A stretch of 64,000 nt of DNA from Bacillota bacterium (GTDB lineage: Bacteria; Bacillota; Desulfitobacteriia; Desulfitobacteriales; Desulfitobacteriaceae), in contig JAEWCM010000176.1 of the NCBI GenBank assembly GCA_023390635.1, positions 28,138 through 92,137 on the forward strand. Reading direction: 5' to 3'. This document shows positions 8,302-17,102 of the stretch, piece after piece. The position numbers and the translations under genes were made by a program. Below the pieces are notes generated by a model. The model was given only the letters and a program-made list of their open reading frames with translations, searched no databases and had not been told where the DNA came from. Numbering within the stretch: position 1 is the first letter of the stretch; each line of letters begins with the position of its first letter.

Positions 8302-10917
8302 TTAATCCAAGCGCCGGACTCGGCCTGAGGTTCCATCTACCCACATCTTATCCCCATCCTTAAAGACCTGGCTGGCTTTTTTAGTACCCAGTACAGCTGG
8401 TATCCCATATTCCCTGGCTACAATGGCAGCATGAGACAAAGGTCCCCCTGTATCGGCGACCATTCCTCCGGCCAGAGCAAAAAGGGGTGTCCAAGTAGGA
8501 TCAGTATAAGGACAAATCAGAATATCTCCCTTTTTCAGTTTCCTGAATTCATGGGCCCCCATGATGATCCGAGCCGTTCCTTCAACCTGACCTGAGCTTC
8601 CCGCCAATCCGCTCAGGATCTCACCTTCGCCTTTTTGATCTGCCATCCGGTACAGAGTATTTCTCCAAAGCATTTGGTTATAGGCAAAGTTCTTTTTTCG
8701 TTCCTCCACTATGCCACGAAAATCACCGCCTTGCTGCAACGCACCGACGACTTCTGACTCTTTCAGATATAAGATATCTTCCACACAGGCCACAACATCC
8801 TGCCGGGTCAGACGGATGGCCATTTCCTTCAACACAATCCGCCCTCCGGTAAATAACTTTTCAAAGGCAAATACTGTATCTTCACGCAGAAGATGATTTT
8901 CCCGCGCTCTTTCATAGCTCCAAGGGAAGAGGCGCTTAAAGGGACCTCTGAGTTGGGCGGTGAAATCAGCCAACCACTGAGCATGAGCTGCCTTTTTCAA
9001 TTCTTCCTTATTGCTTCGCTCCTGCAGATGACTGTCCTGAATTGCTGCTTTTAGTCCGACGATCAGCCGACCGGGATCTTCCTTCCACGAGGCACTGGAA
9101 AAAGGTTGGTACATTTTTTCTGTTCGATAGCCATACTCCTTGAGAAAATCCTGGCACTGCATAAGAAAATCTTCTCCTTCCCGGAACTGGGCCAGAGCAG
9201 CAAAGACGGCTTCATAGTTTTCCGGCAGTGTATCCATAATGATCCGGACCACTTGGGAAGATTGGCAGGCAAACAAAGCCAATTGGTTTAGGGCACTGTC
9301 GATCACCGCCGTTTTATACGGAAGTCCGGCTGTAATGACATCAATTGCCAGCGGACGCTCTTGTTTAGACGTAAATAGTTTCAGACATAAAGACAATCCC
9401 AGTCCAGGAAGAATGTTCATATCCATAAGATAGAAAAAGCGGCGCTCAATTACCTGCTTGCTGAGCCTGAAAGTCTCCGTCAGAGCTTGCACCAAATCCT
9501 CCGTTGCCCTCTTGCTCCAATCCGTGACTTCTATTTCTTTAACCTTTTGAGTGACGTCCTGCTCTATGTCCTGCCACTCATGGGCATAAAATTCATGCTG
9601 CTTGCTCAAGGTTCTTAACCGGCCAGGCAAACTCAATAACTTAGGGCTCAGCTTAATGGCGGGCAGATGCAGCTGAATCCGCCCCTGGGAATCCATCCTG
9701 ACAATCTCCTCGGCCTGGGGAACTTTTAATCCCCAGCTCTTGAAACGTTCAAGCACTCCCTGATAACTTACAACCACCACCCCATAGTCTAAAGGACGGG
9801 GGGCTTCCGGATAATGCTCCAGAAAATCGTCCAGTATGGTTTTCTCCATGCGGCTTAACTGCCCATGAATAAAACTCTCTTCGCCGGTTTCCCGGCTTTT
9901 ATCCTTGGCTTGGCTATCGGTTACATCTGTCATAGTGGTAATCGGTCTGGCCTGCAGTACATAAAACTGGCCGTCCTTTAATGCCCATTCTATATCCTGA
10001 GGTAAACCATAATAAGCTTCCACTTGTTTGACTAACTTTCCCAGCTCACCCAGCTGTCGGTCAGCGAGGGAGTAGTCATTTTGCCGTTCCCGTTCTACAT
10101 TTTGCAGCTTTTCTCCCGGCCCGTATCCTCCTGCCAGTCTCTTTTCCTTTGTCCCCTTCTTTTTACTGATTACCTTTAGATCTGCTTTGCCCAACACAAA
10201 AACATCAGGGATGACAGAACCAGCCACCACCACTTCACCCAGCCCATAAGAGGAAGTAATGTAAATCTCGTTACGATTTCCACTGACTGGATTGACCCCG
10301 AATGCCACTCCCGCGATCTCAGCCTCTACCATAAGCTGGACTACCACTGCCAGACCCACCTCATGCTGAGGATAACCTTGCTGATGGCGATAGCTTATTG
10401 CCCTGGCTGTCCAAAGTGAACCCCAGCATTGCTGAATCGCTTGAATCAGCTCTTCCTTTCCCCGCACATTTAAAAAAGTTTCTTGCTGTCCGGCAAAGCT
10501 GGCCTCCGGCAAATCCTCTGCTGTAGCTGAAGAACGGACAGCGACCCAAGGTCGGGGGGAATCTTCAGCCTTCCTTCCCAAGTCTTCATAAGCTTTCCCA
10601 ATCTGAGCAACCAAGCCTTGCTCCAGAGGCTGATTCTCCACGAGAGCGCGGATCTGAGCTGATTTCTTTTCAATATCCTCAGGATCATACCAATCCACCC
10701 GTTCTAAAATCTGTGCCATCCCTCCGTACCAATCGCCATCTTCCGCCGCTGCTTTGTAAGCTGCGGTTCCGAGGCAAAATCCCTGAGGCACATTAAAGTT
10801 TTCTTTCAACAGCTCCCCCAGATTGGCTCCTTTTCCTCCCCCTTGAGCTATATTGCTTCGATCCAGCGCGGAAAGAGGAAAAGTGAGATCTTCCGTTACC
10901 TTTGCCTTGACACTCAT
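8302..10917 (-). CDS. rifampicin phosphotransferase-like / PEP synthase-family dikinase
   Basis: An 871-residue three-part protein. Residues 1-340 are a PPDK-type ATP-grasp domain (GGGKGANLGEL, VRSSATAEDLPEASFAGQQ). The middle (about 350-760) is a helical substrate domain. The C-terminus is a swivelling phosphohistidine domain with TGGPLSHAAIVAREYG, placing the catalytic histidine at about 829. There is no PEP/pyruvate TIM-barrel after it, unlike PpsA and PpdK. This order and length match rifampin phosphotransferases such as the Listeria enzyme (His825). The real substrate could differ. AAGGGGAG precedes the ATG. A TetR gene lies 77 bases upstream on the same strand, and no rifamycin-associated element was seen. 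Confidence 0.8.
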   Translation of the reverse strand: MSVKAKVTEDLTFPLSALDRSNIAQGGGKGANLGELLKENFNVPQGFCLGTAAYKAAAEDGDWYGGMAQILERVDWYDPEDIEKKSAQIRALVENQPLEQGLVAQIGKAYEDLGRKAEDSPRPWVAVRSSATAEDLPEASFAGQQETFLNVRGKEELIQAIQQCWGSLWTARAISYRHQQGYPQHEVGLAVVVQLMVEAEIAGVAFGVNPVSGNRNEIYITSSYGLGEVVVAGSVIPDVFVLGKADLKVISKKKGTKEKRLAGGYGPGEKLQNVERERQNDYSLADRQLGELGKLVKQVEAYYGLPQDIEWALKDGQFYVLQARPITTMTDVTDSQAKDKSRETGEESFIHGQLSRMEKTILDDFLEHYPEAPRPLDYGVVVVSYQGVLERFKSWGLKVPQAEEIVRMDSQGRIQLHLPAIKLSPKLLSLPGRLRTLSKQHEFYAHEWQDIEQDVTQKVKEIEVTDWSKRATEDLVQALTETFRLSKQVIERRFFYLMDMNILPGLGLSLCLKLFTSKQERPLAIDVITAGLPYKTAVIDSALNQLALFACQSSQVVRIIMDTLPENYEAVFAALAQFREGEDFLMQCQDFLKEYGYRTEKMYQPFSSASWKEDPGRLIVGLKAAIQDSHLQERSNKEELKKAAHAQWLADFTAQLRGPFKRLFPWSYERARENHLLREDTVFAFEKLFTGGRIVLKEMAIRLTRQDVVACVEDILYLKESEVVGALQQGGDFRGIVEERKKNFAYNQMLWRNTLYRMADQKGEGEILSGLAGSSGQVEGTARIIMGAHEFRKLKKGDILICPYTDPTWTPLFALAGGMVADTGGPLSHAAIVAREYGIPAVLGTKKASQVFKDGDKMWVDGTSGRVRRLD

Positions 10918-10994
10918 TGTAAACTCCCCTTCTCTAAGTTTTTACTATGCTGCTTCTCTGTTGCTTCTTCTCAACACTGCTTCTCTGTTAATTT

Positions 10995-11618
10995 TCATGT
11001 CTTAATTCCCTGAAAGATCAGTCCAAGCCTTTGATTGAGCTCAGTGCTCAGTGATTGCTCCAGCACCCCATCCAACCATTGATTCAGCGTATGAAAGTAA
11101 ATCCCGATCACGGCTTCTGCTACCTGCTCCATATCAGCTTCCTGACGGAACTCTCCTTGCGCCTGTCCCCTTTGCAAAATTTGCACACTGACCCTCTTTA
11201 AAGTCTCCAGACCTTCCCTTTCCCGGTTCGTCGGGCTGCCGTTAGATTTAAACAGTTCACGGCTGGCTAAAGCTGTAAGCTCTTTATTTTGCTCATTGAT
11301 TTCACTCAGCACATGAATATAATGAAGAATTCCTTCCTGATTGCTTTTCTGCTCCTCCTGTTCTTCACTATTGTCATGCAACAGCATCTCTTTCAGAAGC
11401 TCTGTCCTTTTTACCCCCAGATAGGCCAGCACAGCATCCTTGGTAGGAAAATGGTTGAAAAAAGTGCCTTTCGCCACATCAGCCCGCGCTGTTATTTGAT
11501 CTACGGTTGTCTCCTCGTAACCTTGTTTCAGAAAAAGCTCCATCGCCGCCTCATAGATTCGTTCTTTTGTTTCAGCTTTCTTACGCTCCCAGCGGTTTTC
11601 CGCCTTAGCCACTTTCAT
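10995..11618 (-). CDS. TetR/AcrR-family transcriptional regulator
   Basis: A 207-residue repressor-type protein. The N-terminal helix-turn-helix is clear (RIYEAAMELFLKQGYEETTV, then DVAKGTFFNHFPTKDAVLAYL, in part). The C-terminal ligand-binding domain is divergent. Starts at 11621 (GTG), 11618 (ATG) and 11612 (GTG) are all possible around GAGGTGATG. It precedes the dikinase gene on the same strand and diverges from the dmsAB-like pair. A 44-nt palindrome 35 bases upstream is its likely operator, giving autoregulation and possibly control of both flanking units. Confidence 0.88.
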   Translation of the reverse strand: MKVAKAENRWERKKAETKERIYEAAMELFLKQGYEETTVDQITARADVAKGTFFNHFPTKDAVLAYLGVKRTELLKEMLLHDNSEEQEEQKSNQEGILHYIHVLSEINEQNKELTALASRELFKSNGSPTNREREGLETLKRVSVQILQRGQAQGEFRQEADMEQVAEAVIGIYFHTLNQWLDGVLEQSLSTELNQRLGLIFQGIKT

Positions 11619-11652
11619 CACCTCAAAACTTTATTAAATATATCTTCTTTAC

Positions 11653-11696
11653 AATATAATGACCACGGTATAATATTATACTATGGTCATTATATT
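11653..11696. promoter_or_regulatory. 44-nt near-perfect palindrome, probable TetR operator over divergent promoters
   Basis: The outer arms are AATATAATGACCA (11653-11665) and its exact complement (11684-11696). The inner 14-nt palindrome GTATAATATTATAC is at 11668-11681. Only two symmetric positions fail to pair (CG against TA). TATAAT hexamers lie within it on both strands, and a TTTACA is present at 11648-11653. Binding of a dimeric repressor here would block both the tetR promoter and the dmsA-like promoter. Confidence 0.7.
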
Positions 11697-11788
11697 TGAT
11701 CCTTGAATTTTATACAAGCCTATTTTTTCTATAGAAATTTAGTATCTTAACACAATATTCAAGGCTGACAGTGAAAGGAGAGTGCGAT

Positions 11789-14056
11789 ATGAAGAAGGAA
11801 AGCGTACCGGCGGACAATAATGCCGGTGAAGAAAAAATTATCCGGACTTCGGGAGCGCATAATTGCGGCGGACGTTGTGTAATAAAGTTGCATGTAAAAA
11901 ATAACAGGATCATCAGAATCTCAACGGATGATGATATACCTGATACGGATAAAACCCCGCAGTTGCGCGGATGTCTGCGCTGCCGTTCCTATCGGGAGCG
12001 GATGTATGATCCGGACCGCTTAAAGTATCCGATGAAACGGGTTGGAAAGCGCGGTGAAGGTAAATTCGAGCGCATCACATGGGATGAAGCCTTGCAGACC
12101 ATTGCGGATAATCTAAAAGAGGTTATGCAGGAGTATGGACCTGATGCCGTCTATATGCAATATGCCTCGGGGAATACGGGACTGACTTCCGAACAGGTAT
12201 GGATGAGGAGACTGTTAGGCATGTATGGAGGATTTCTCTCCTTCTATGGCAGCTACAGCACCGCATGTACCCAGGTAGCCACCCCTTATACCTATGGAAC
12301 AACGGCCACGGGAAACAGCCGGGAAGATTGGGTCAATTCCAAATTGATCATTCTGGTGGGTTGGAATCCGGCCGTCACCATTCATGGAACGAACACTGCC
12401 TATTATCTCAAAAAAGCTAAGGCGGCAGGAGCTAAAATTATCTGTATCGATCCGATCTACACCAGTACCGCAGCAGCCCTTGCCGACCAGTGGATTCCGA
12501 TCAGACCGACAACAGACAATGCCCTGTTTGACGCCATGGCCTATGTGATGATTACGGAAAACCTGCACAATCAGGAATTCCTCGATCAATACTGCCTGGG
12601 TTTTGATGAGGCACATATGCCGGACGGAATTCCTCCCGGCCAATCCTATAAAAGTTATATATTGGGGCAAGGTGATGATAAGCTGCCCAAAACCCCGCTC
12701 TGGGCCGAAAAAATTACCGGAATCCCTCAAGCTGTCATCATCGAACTGGCGCGGGAATATGCGACGAATAAATCAGCCGCCTTAATTCAGGGGTTTGGTC
12801 CGCAGCGCCATGCCAATGGCGAACAGGAGGTGCGCGGAGGGACAGTATTGGCAGCCATGACAGGGAATATTGGAATCAGCGGCGGCTGGGCTTCCGGCGC
12901 AGCTTATCCGTCCCGTAGAAATTATGTGGCGTCCATCCCAATGCATAATCCAAACAAGGCTTTGATATCCATGTTCTGCTGGCCCGACGCCCTTCAGCAT
13001 GGAGCAGGAATGGGAGCAGCTGACAGCGTCAGAGGGGTTGAGCGATTGACTTCCGATATCAAGCTGATTTTCAACTTAGGGGGCAACTGTTTAATCAATC
13101 AGCACTCGGATACGAACGGAACGGCGAAGCTACTGAAGGACGAGAAGCTAGCCCGGCTGATCGTGGTCAGCGAGCATTTTCTCACCCCCAGTGCCAAGTT
13201 TGCCGATATCCTGCTGCCGTCGGATAATATGTATGAACGGGAGGATATTGTAACGCCCTGGGGAGGGCATGGGGACTATGTTATCTTTATGAATAAAGCC
13301 GTCGATCCTGGTTTTCAATGCCGCAACGCTTATGATTGGATCAGTGATCTGGCTGATAAATTAGATTTAAAAGAGAAATTTACAGAAAACAGATCTCTAG
13401 AACAATGGCTTCAATATATTGTTCAGAAAACCGCCGAGAAAAATCCAGGCTTCCCTTCCTATCAGGAATTCAAAGCACAGGGGATTTACCGCTGGGAGCA
13501 TAGGGAACCTTCCATTGCTTTTAAAAAACAAATTGAAGATCCGGTTAATAATCCGTTCCCTACGCCTTCTGGAAAAATAGAGATCTTTTCTCCCCGTCTG
13601 TGGGCTATGGGCCGACTTGATGTGATTCCGGCGATCCCTCAATATACCGCCGCATGGGAAGGGCCGGAAGACCCCTTGCGCACGCAATATCCCCTGCAAT
13701 GCATCGGTCATCATACGAAGCGCAGAGTCCATTCTATCTTTGACAATTCCCAGTGGATGGAAGAAGCAGAGCCTCAAGCAATCTGGATCAATTCAGAGGA
13801 TGGGGCGAACCGAGGTTTGCATAACGGCGATCTTGTGAAGGTTTTTAATGCCCGCGGATCAGCCATACTGCCGGCTAAGGTAACCTTACGCATTATGCCC
13901 GGCATTGTTTCCATTCCGCAAGGGGCATGGTGGTCCCCTGATCAGGAAGATATCGACAGGCGTGGCTGTATCAATACCTTGACCAAATACCAGCCCACAC
14001 CTCTGGCCTTTGGAAATCCGTCCCATACGAATTTGGTCCAAGTCATAAAACTATAA
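11789..14056 (+). CDS. DmsA-like molybdopterin oxidoreductase catalytic subunit
   Basis: A 755-residue member of the DMSO reductase family that resembles E. coli DmsA over its whole length (PDRLKYPMKRVGKRGEGKFE, GSYSTA with the probable Mo-ligand serine at 157, GFGPQRHANGE, NCLINQHSDTN, GNPSHTNLVQV). The N-terminal Fe-S motif shows C26, C30 and C62. The position of the first DmsA cysteine is glycine (TSGAHNC), and an extra cysteine occurs at 65 (CLRCRS). No twin-arginine signal is present. The ATG at 11789 is chosen because AAAGGAG lies 9 bases before it. An in-frame GTG at 11771 overlaps that site. The substrate (DMSO, N-oxide or another oxyanion) cannot be told. It is followed directly by the electron-transfer subunit. 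Confidence 0.88.
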   Translation: MKKESVPADNNAGEEKIIRTSGAHNCGGRCVIKLHVKNNRIIRISTDDDIPDTDKTPQLRGCLRCRSYRERMYDPDRLKYPMKRVGKRGEGKFERITWDEALQTIADNLKEVMQEYGPDAVYMQYASGNTGLTSEQVWMRRLLGMYGGFLSFYGSYSTACTQVATPYTYGTTATGNSREDWVNSKLIILVGWNPAVTIHGTNTAYYLKKAKAAGAKIICIDPIYTSTAAALADQWIPIRPTTDNALFDAMAYVMITENLHNQEFLDQYCLGFDEAHMPDGIPPGQSYKSYILGQGDDKLPKTPLWAEKITGIPQAVIIELAREYATNKSAALIQGFGPQRHANGEQEVRGGTVLAAMTGNIGISGGWASGAAYPSRRNYVASIPMHNPNKALISMFCWPDALQHGAGMGAADSVRGVERLTSDIKLIFNLGGNCLINQHSDTNGTAKLLKDEKLARLIVVSEHFLTPSAKFADILLPSDNMYEREDIVTPWGGHGDYVIFMNKAVDPGFQCRNAYDWISDLADKLDLKEKFTENRSLEQWLQYIVQKTAEKNPGFPSYQEFKAQGIYRWEHREPSIAFKKQIEDPVNNPFPTPSGKIEIFSPRLWAMGRLDVIPAIPQYTAAWEGPEDPLRTQYPLQCIGHHTKRRVHSIFDNSQWMEEAEPQAIWINSEDGANRGLHNGDLVKVFNARGSAILPAKVTLRIMPGIVSIPQGAWWSPDQEDIDRRGCINTLTKYQPTPLAFGNPSHTNLVQVIKL

Positions 14057-14069
14057 GGGGGTGAAGCCA

Positions 14070-14600
14070 TTGCTGTCCAAGCAATTAGCGTTTCATTTCG
14101 ATCAAAAATATTGTATTGGCTGTAAAACATGTCAGACGGCCTGTAAGGACAAAAACAATCTGGAACCGGGTCAATTTTACCGGAAAGTGTCTGAATTTGA
14201 AGAGGGCAGTTATGTAAAGATCGGTTCAGGAGTTACCCCGCAAATTGATGTGCATTTTCTTTCTATCAGCTGTAATCACTGCCTTGAACCGGCCTGTGTC
14301 AAAGCCTGCCCCACCGGAGCAATGGAAAAACTTGAGGAAGACGGCATCGTGAGGATCGAGCAGGATAAATGCATCGGCTGCCGCAAATGTGAGAGAAGCT
14401 GCCCGTATAACGCTCCTCAGTACTTGCCCCAAAACAGGAAGGTCGGTAAGTGTGATTTTTGCCTCGACCTGTTGAAGAAAGACCAGGCTCCAGCCTGTGT
14501 CTCAGCTTGCCCGATGCGTGTCCTGGATTATGGGCCATTGACAGAATTGCGTGGCAAGACATATGTATTTGCTTCTACTAATCATGATCTAAGAAATTGA
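14070..14600 (+). CDS. DmsB-like four-cluster ferredoxin subunit
   Basis: A 176-residue protein with four cysteine groups that would hold four [4Fe-4S] clusters: CIGCKTCQTAC near residue 15, CNHCLEPACVKACP, CIGCRKCERSCP, and CDFCLDLL with CVSACP. It should pass electrons to the DmsA-like subunit. The start is taken as the TTG at 14070, with AAGGGGGTGA 6-8 bases upstream, giving a DmsB-like MLSKQLAF N-terminus. A GTG at 14061 is alternative but sits on the ribosome site. No DmsC membrane anchor or DmsD chaperone follows, so the electron source must be encoded elsewhere or be soluble. Confidence 0.88.
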   Translation: MLSKQLAFHFDQKYCIGCKTCQTACKDKNNLEPGQFYRKVSEFEEGSYVKIGSGVTPQIDVHFLSISCNHCLEPACVKACPTGAMEKLEEDGIVRIEQDKCIGCRKCERSCPYNAPQYLPQNRKVGKCDFCLDLLKKDQAPACVSACPMRVLDYGPLTELRGKTYVFASTNHDLRN

Positions 14601-14603
14601 ACT

Positions 14604-14640
14604 ATATTTTGAAGATAATTTATTATTCTCCTCAAAATAT
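14604..14640. terminator. weak bidirectional hairpin between convergent genes
   Basis: ATATTTTGA (14604-14612) and TCAAAATAT (14632-14640) form a 9-bp stem with a large AT-rich loop. It lies between the convergent dmsB-like gene and the next minus-strand gene. A/T-rich arms could serve as U-tracts in both directions, but the stem is weak. Confidence 0.4.
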
Positions 14641-15098
14641 CAGACATCCTCATCATTTTTTGTTAATTTTAAATAGCCCCATGTAGCTAATGGAAACCAG
14701 AGAATAAATGGTATTATAGAGTCTATAATACCATGTGCAAGCTGCAACACACCCAGTTTAGTGATCATTTGACAAAACATCATACTATAAAAAATGGCTG
14801 CTATTTCATAAATATAAATGTAAGATTTTTTATTAGGCAATAAATAAAAATATATAATAAAGAAGATTGCCCAGGAAATTGGAGCAAAAAAATGTATTCC
14901 AAATAAACCAAACTGTTCGTAATTGATGTATCTAAACTCACTAATTAGATTGGTGAAACTTATAAGTACTACATCAAACCCTGCCCCAAATATAATTCCA
15001 TAAATTGATAATCGGCGGATCTCCCTCTTAGGTACTACAAGAACAAGAATCAGAGCAAATACAAATGTATATATTAATGGAATGAATTTTATTGGCAT
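14640..15098 (-). CDS. small polytopic membrane protein of unknown function
   Basis: A 152-residue protein that I cannot assign to a family with confidence. About five hydrophobic segments are visible (residues 4-22, 31-50, 67-86, 92-112 and 120-142), with short charged loops and a charged C-terminal tail (KLTKNDEDV). It is AT-rich in codon use compared with the pilus and spoIIIA genes. It stands alone at the left edge of the AT-rich accessory stretch, convergent with dmsB. Confidence 0.6.
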   Translation of the reverse strand: MPIKFIPLIYTFVFALILVLVVPKREIRRLSIYGIIFGAGFDVVLISFTNLISEFRYINYEQFGLFGIHFFAPISWAIFFIIYFYLLPNKKSYIYIYEIAAIFYSMMFCQMITKLGVLQLAHGIIDSIIPFILWFPLATWGYLKLTKNDEDV

Positions 15099-15195
15099 CT
15101 TATTATCTCCTTGATCTTTTGTTGATAATAGGATACCCTTCCATTCAATTACTATTACTTACATATAAAATAAAATATTATCTTACGATATTTCC

Positions 15196-16041
15196 CTATT
15201 TTATGCAGTCTCTTCTATATTTCAATTGGCTTAACCCTTCTTCATCTATCCCATACTCGCCCAAAAATGCTTCCCATTCTGATAGCTTCCCGTGCCAATC
15301 TGTTCCACCAGTTACAAGCAGATTGTTCTTTTTCGTAATATGAAGATAATGCTCGACATCCTGTTTTCCATGAACAGGGTAGTGCACCTCCAGGCCCATT
15401 AATCCCGATTCGATTAGTTCCTTGATCTTTGTGTCATCTCCAATTAACTTTGGATGAGCGAGAACAGATATCCCTTTAGCATTTAGTATTACCTCAATCG
15501 CTTCAGTAGGAGAAAAGTTATCCAGGTCAAGATAAGCTTTGCTTTCTTTTCCGAAATATTCATGATAGAAGCCTGGCCACTGCTCATAATTAGAATATAA
15601 TCCGTCATTCAGCATAGCTGTAAAAACGTCGGAACTACAAATCCAAGATTTGTTTTGATTGTGGCGGAGTACTCCTTCCCATGAATAATGCAATAGATCA
15701 AGATACCCTAGCTTAGATAATATCTCTTCAGTGTTCTTTGTTCGTGCTACAGACATCTTATTGAGGAAGCTTAGAAGTGAAGGATCTTGATAATCGATGA
15801 AATAGCCTAATATATGTATTCTTGTTCCTTTAATTGATGTGGAAATTTCCACTCCAGGAATACCTTCTATTCCATTAGCTTCAGCTTCTGTTAAAAACTC
15901 CTCGAGCCCTCCCACCGTATCATGATCTACTAATGCTAGAGCACGTAGTCCTCTCTCTTTACCTCTGTGCACCAAATCACGCGGTGAATCCGTACCATCG
16001 GAAAACAAGGAGTGCGTATGCAAATCACCTATGAAGCTCAT
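15196..16041 (-). CDS. PHP-domain metal-dependent phosphoesterase
   Basis: A 281-residue polymerase-and-histidinol-phosphatase domain protein. Metal-binding motifs are visible in order: GDLHTHSLFSDG at residues 5-16, ALVDHDT near 40, VLAHPKL near 195 and GGTDWHG near 255. The family includes the YciV/RnaA-type 3',5'-nucleotide phosphatase and 5'-exonuclease, so a nucleotide or RNA end is a likely substrate. The frame is open 37 codons upstream. The ATG at 16041 is chosen because AAAGGAG lies 9 bases before it and the PHP motif starts right after. It is a single-gene unit. Confidence 0.85.
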   Translation of the reverse strand: MSFIGDLHTHSLFSDGTDSPRDLVHRGKERGLRALALVDHDTVGGLEEFLTEAEANGIEGIPGVEISTSIKGTRIHILGYFIDYQDPSLLSFLNKMSVARTKNTEEILSKLGYLDLLHYSWEGVLRHNQNKSWICSSDVFTAMLNDGLYSNYEQWPGFYHEYFGKESKAYLDLDNFSPTEAIEVILNAKGISVLAHPKLIGDDTKIKELIESGLMGLEVHYPVHGKQDVEHYLHITKKNNLLVTGGTDWHGKLSEWEAFLGEYGIDEEGLSQLKYRRDCIK

Positions 16042-16176
16042 TACCGTAATCTCCTTTAATACTAATACAGAGTATGGTACTAACTTTCCATGAATTGTTT
16101 TTCCCAAAAGAAAAAACGAAAGTATCGCTGACACCTTTGGTCGGCAGATCAAGCGATGTATTTGCCTAAAGCAAGC

Positions 16177-16857
16177 CTAAAAAGCCTTTATCCATCTTAA
16201 CCCTTTGGCAACCCGCTCAGAAACGTTGACAAAATGATTTCCCGAATTCAGCTCAAATACCGTCTTTACGCCATCACCATAACTTTGCACTAGCTTCTCC
16301 GCTTCAGCGGTACAATCCTCTACTGAGGCAAGTCGTTGATTCCTGGTTATTTTTTCATGATCACCCAGAGAAAAGTATACCCTCTCTGGCAGTCGGAGAG
16401 GACGATTGCCTTTCATAAAATCCAGAAAGCCATCGTACCACAGTGAACCGGACACCGACGCCGCCCGGCTAAAAATATCCGTACGGTACAGGACGTATAT
16501 CGCAAATAGCCCTGCCAGCGAATAACCTGCTATGGCCCGGTAACGCGGCAAAAAGCCAAGGAGTGCTTCGACATTCGGCACAATATCTTCGATCAATTCT
16601 TTCAGGTAGGCATCCGCACCACCTGAAAAGTCATTTCCGCCGCGGAAAGCTTTGGGCGCAGGCCAAGGCGACAGCTCCGAATCCCAGTTCACGCCATCAA
16701 CTGCAACCAGTATAACTTTCATATCTTCGAGCAATCCGGCAATATTCACAGCCGCATCGGAGGATGAGTGCATATAGACCATGGGAAATTCTTCACAGCA
16801 GACAGGAGAAAATATTGAAATTGATCGTTCACCGACTGAAAGTGTGTTTCTTTCCAT
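16177..16857 (-). CDS. alpha/beta-hydrolase esterase (esterase D/Fes-like)
   Basis: A 226-residue serine hydrolase. The nucleophile elbow is GYSLAGLFA near residue 114. A catalytic histidine is likely in GNHF near 212, and the acid is probably in the SLGDHE region near 167. The family includes siderophore esterases (Fes/IroE) and esterase D-like enzymes, and I cannot choose among them. The ATG at 16857 has AAAGGAAG upstream. The same frame is open for 63 more codons (to 17046), but that part shows no family similarity. Confidence 0.78.
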   Translation of the reverse strand: MERNTLSVGERSISIFSPVCCEEFPMVYMHSSSDAAVNIAGLLEDMKVILVAVDGVNWDSELSPWPAPKAFRGGNDFSGGADAYLKELIEDIVPNVEALLGFLPRYRAIAGYSLAGLFAIYVLYRTDIFSRAASVSGSLWYDGFLDFMKGNRPLRLPERVYFSLGDHEKITRNQRLASVEDCTAEAEKLVQSYGDGVKTVFELNSGNHFVNVSERVAKGLRWIKAF

Positions 16858-17102
16858 AGGTTTTCTTCCTTTCGGAGTTCTTATGTTCGTATATTCACTG
16901 GTTTCGTATTTTTTTAGGTCCTCTAAACTATTTGAAGTATGCTTAACATCATTCAAAAAACTATGCTTTGCCAGAAAAGCGGAACCATCAAAAATCCCTG
17001 CACCCGGTGACCTCTTTCTATTGCTGTCTTCCACCGGTACCCTCAACGGATATCGGTATCATTCCGAGACCTCCTTCTCTCAGAAATTATATGTAGGATA
17101 TA
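16858..17102. other. 245-base intergenic stretch, no convincing gene
   Basis: The stretch contains a good ribosome site (GGAGGTCTCGGA followed by ATG at about 17062) that leads into only a 14-codon frame on the minus strand. The frame upstream of the esterase is open but low in similarity to anything I recognise. It could be a leader region or the decayed start of a gene. Confidence 0.3.

Noticed and set aside
10918..10994. Rifamycin-associated element upstream of the dikinase
   Set aside because: No such palindrome is present; only short imperfect direct repeats of TGCTTCTCTGTT type are seen.
16858..17046. N-terminal extension of the esterase
   Set aside because: The frame is open but has low-complexity, unrelated sequence and a better start with ribosome site exists at 16857.
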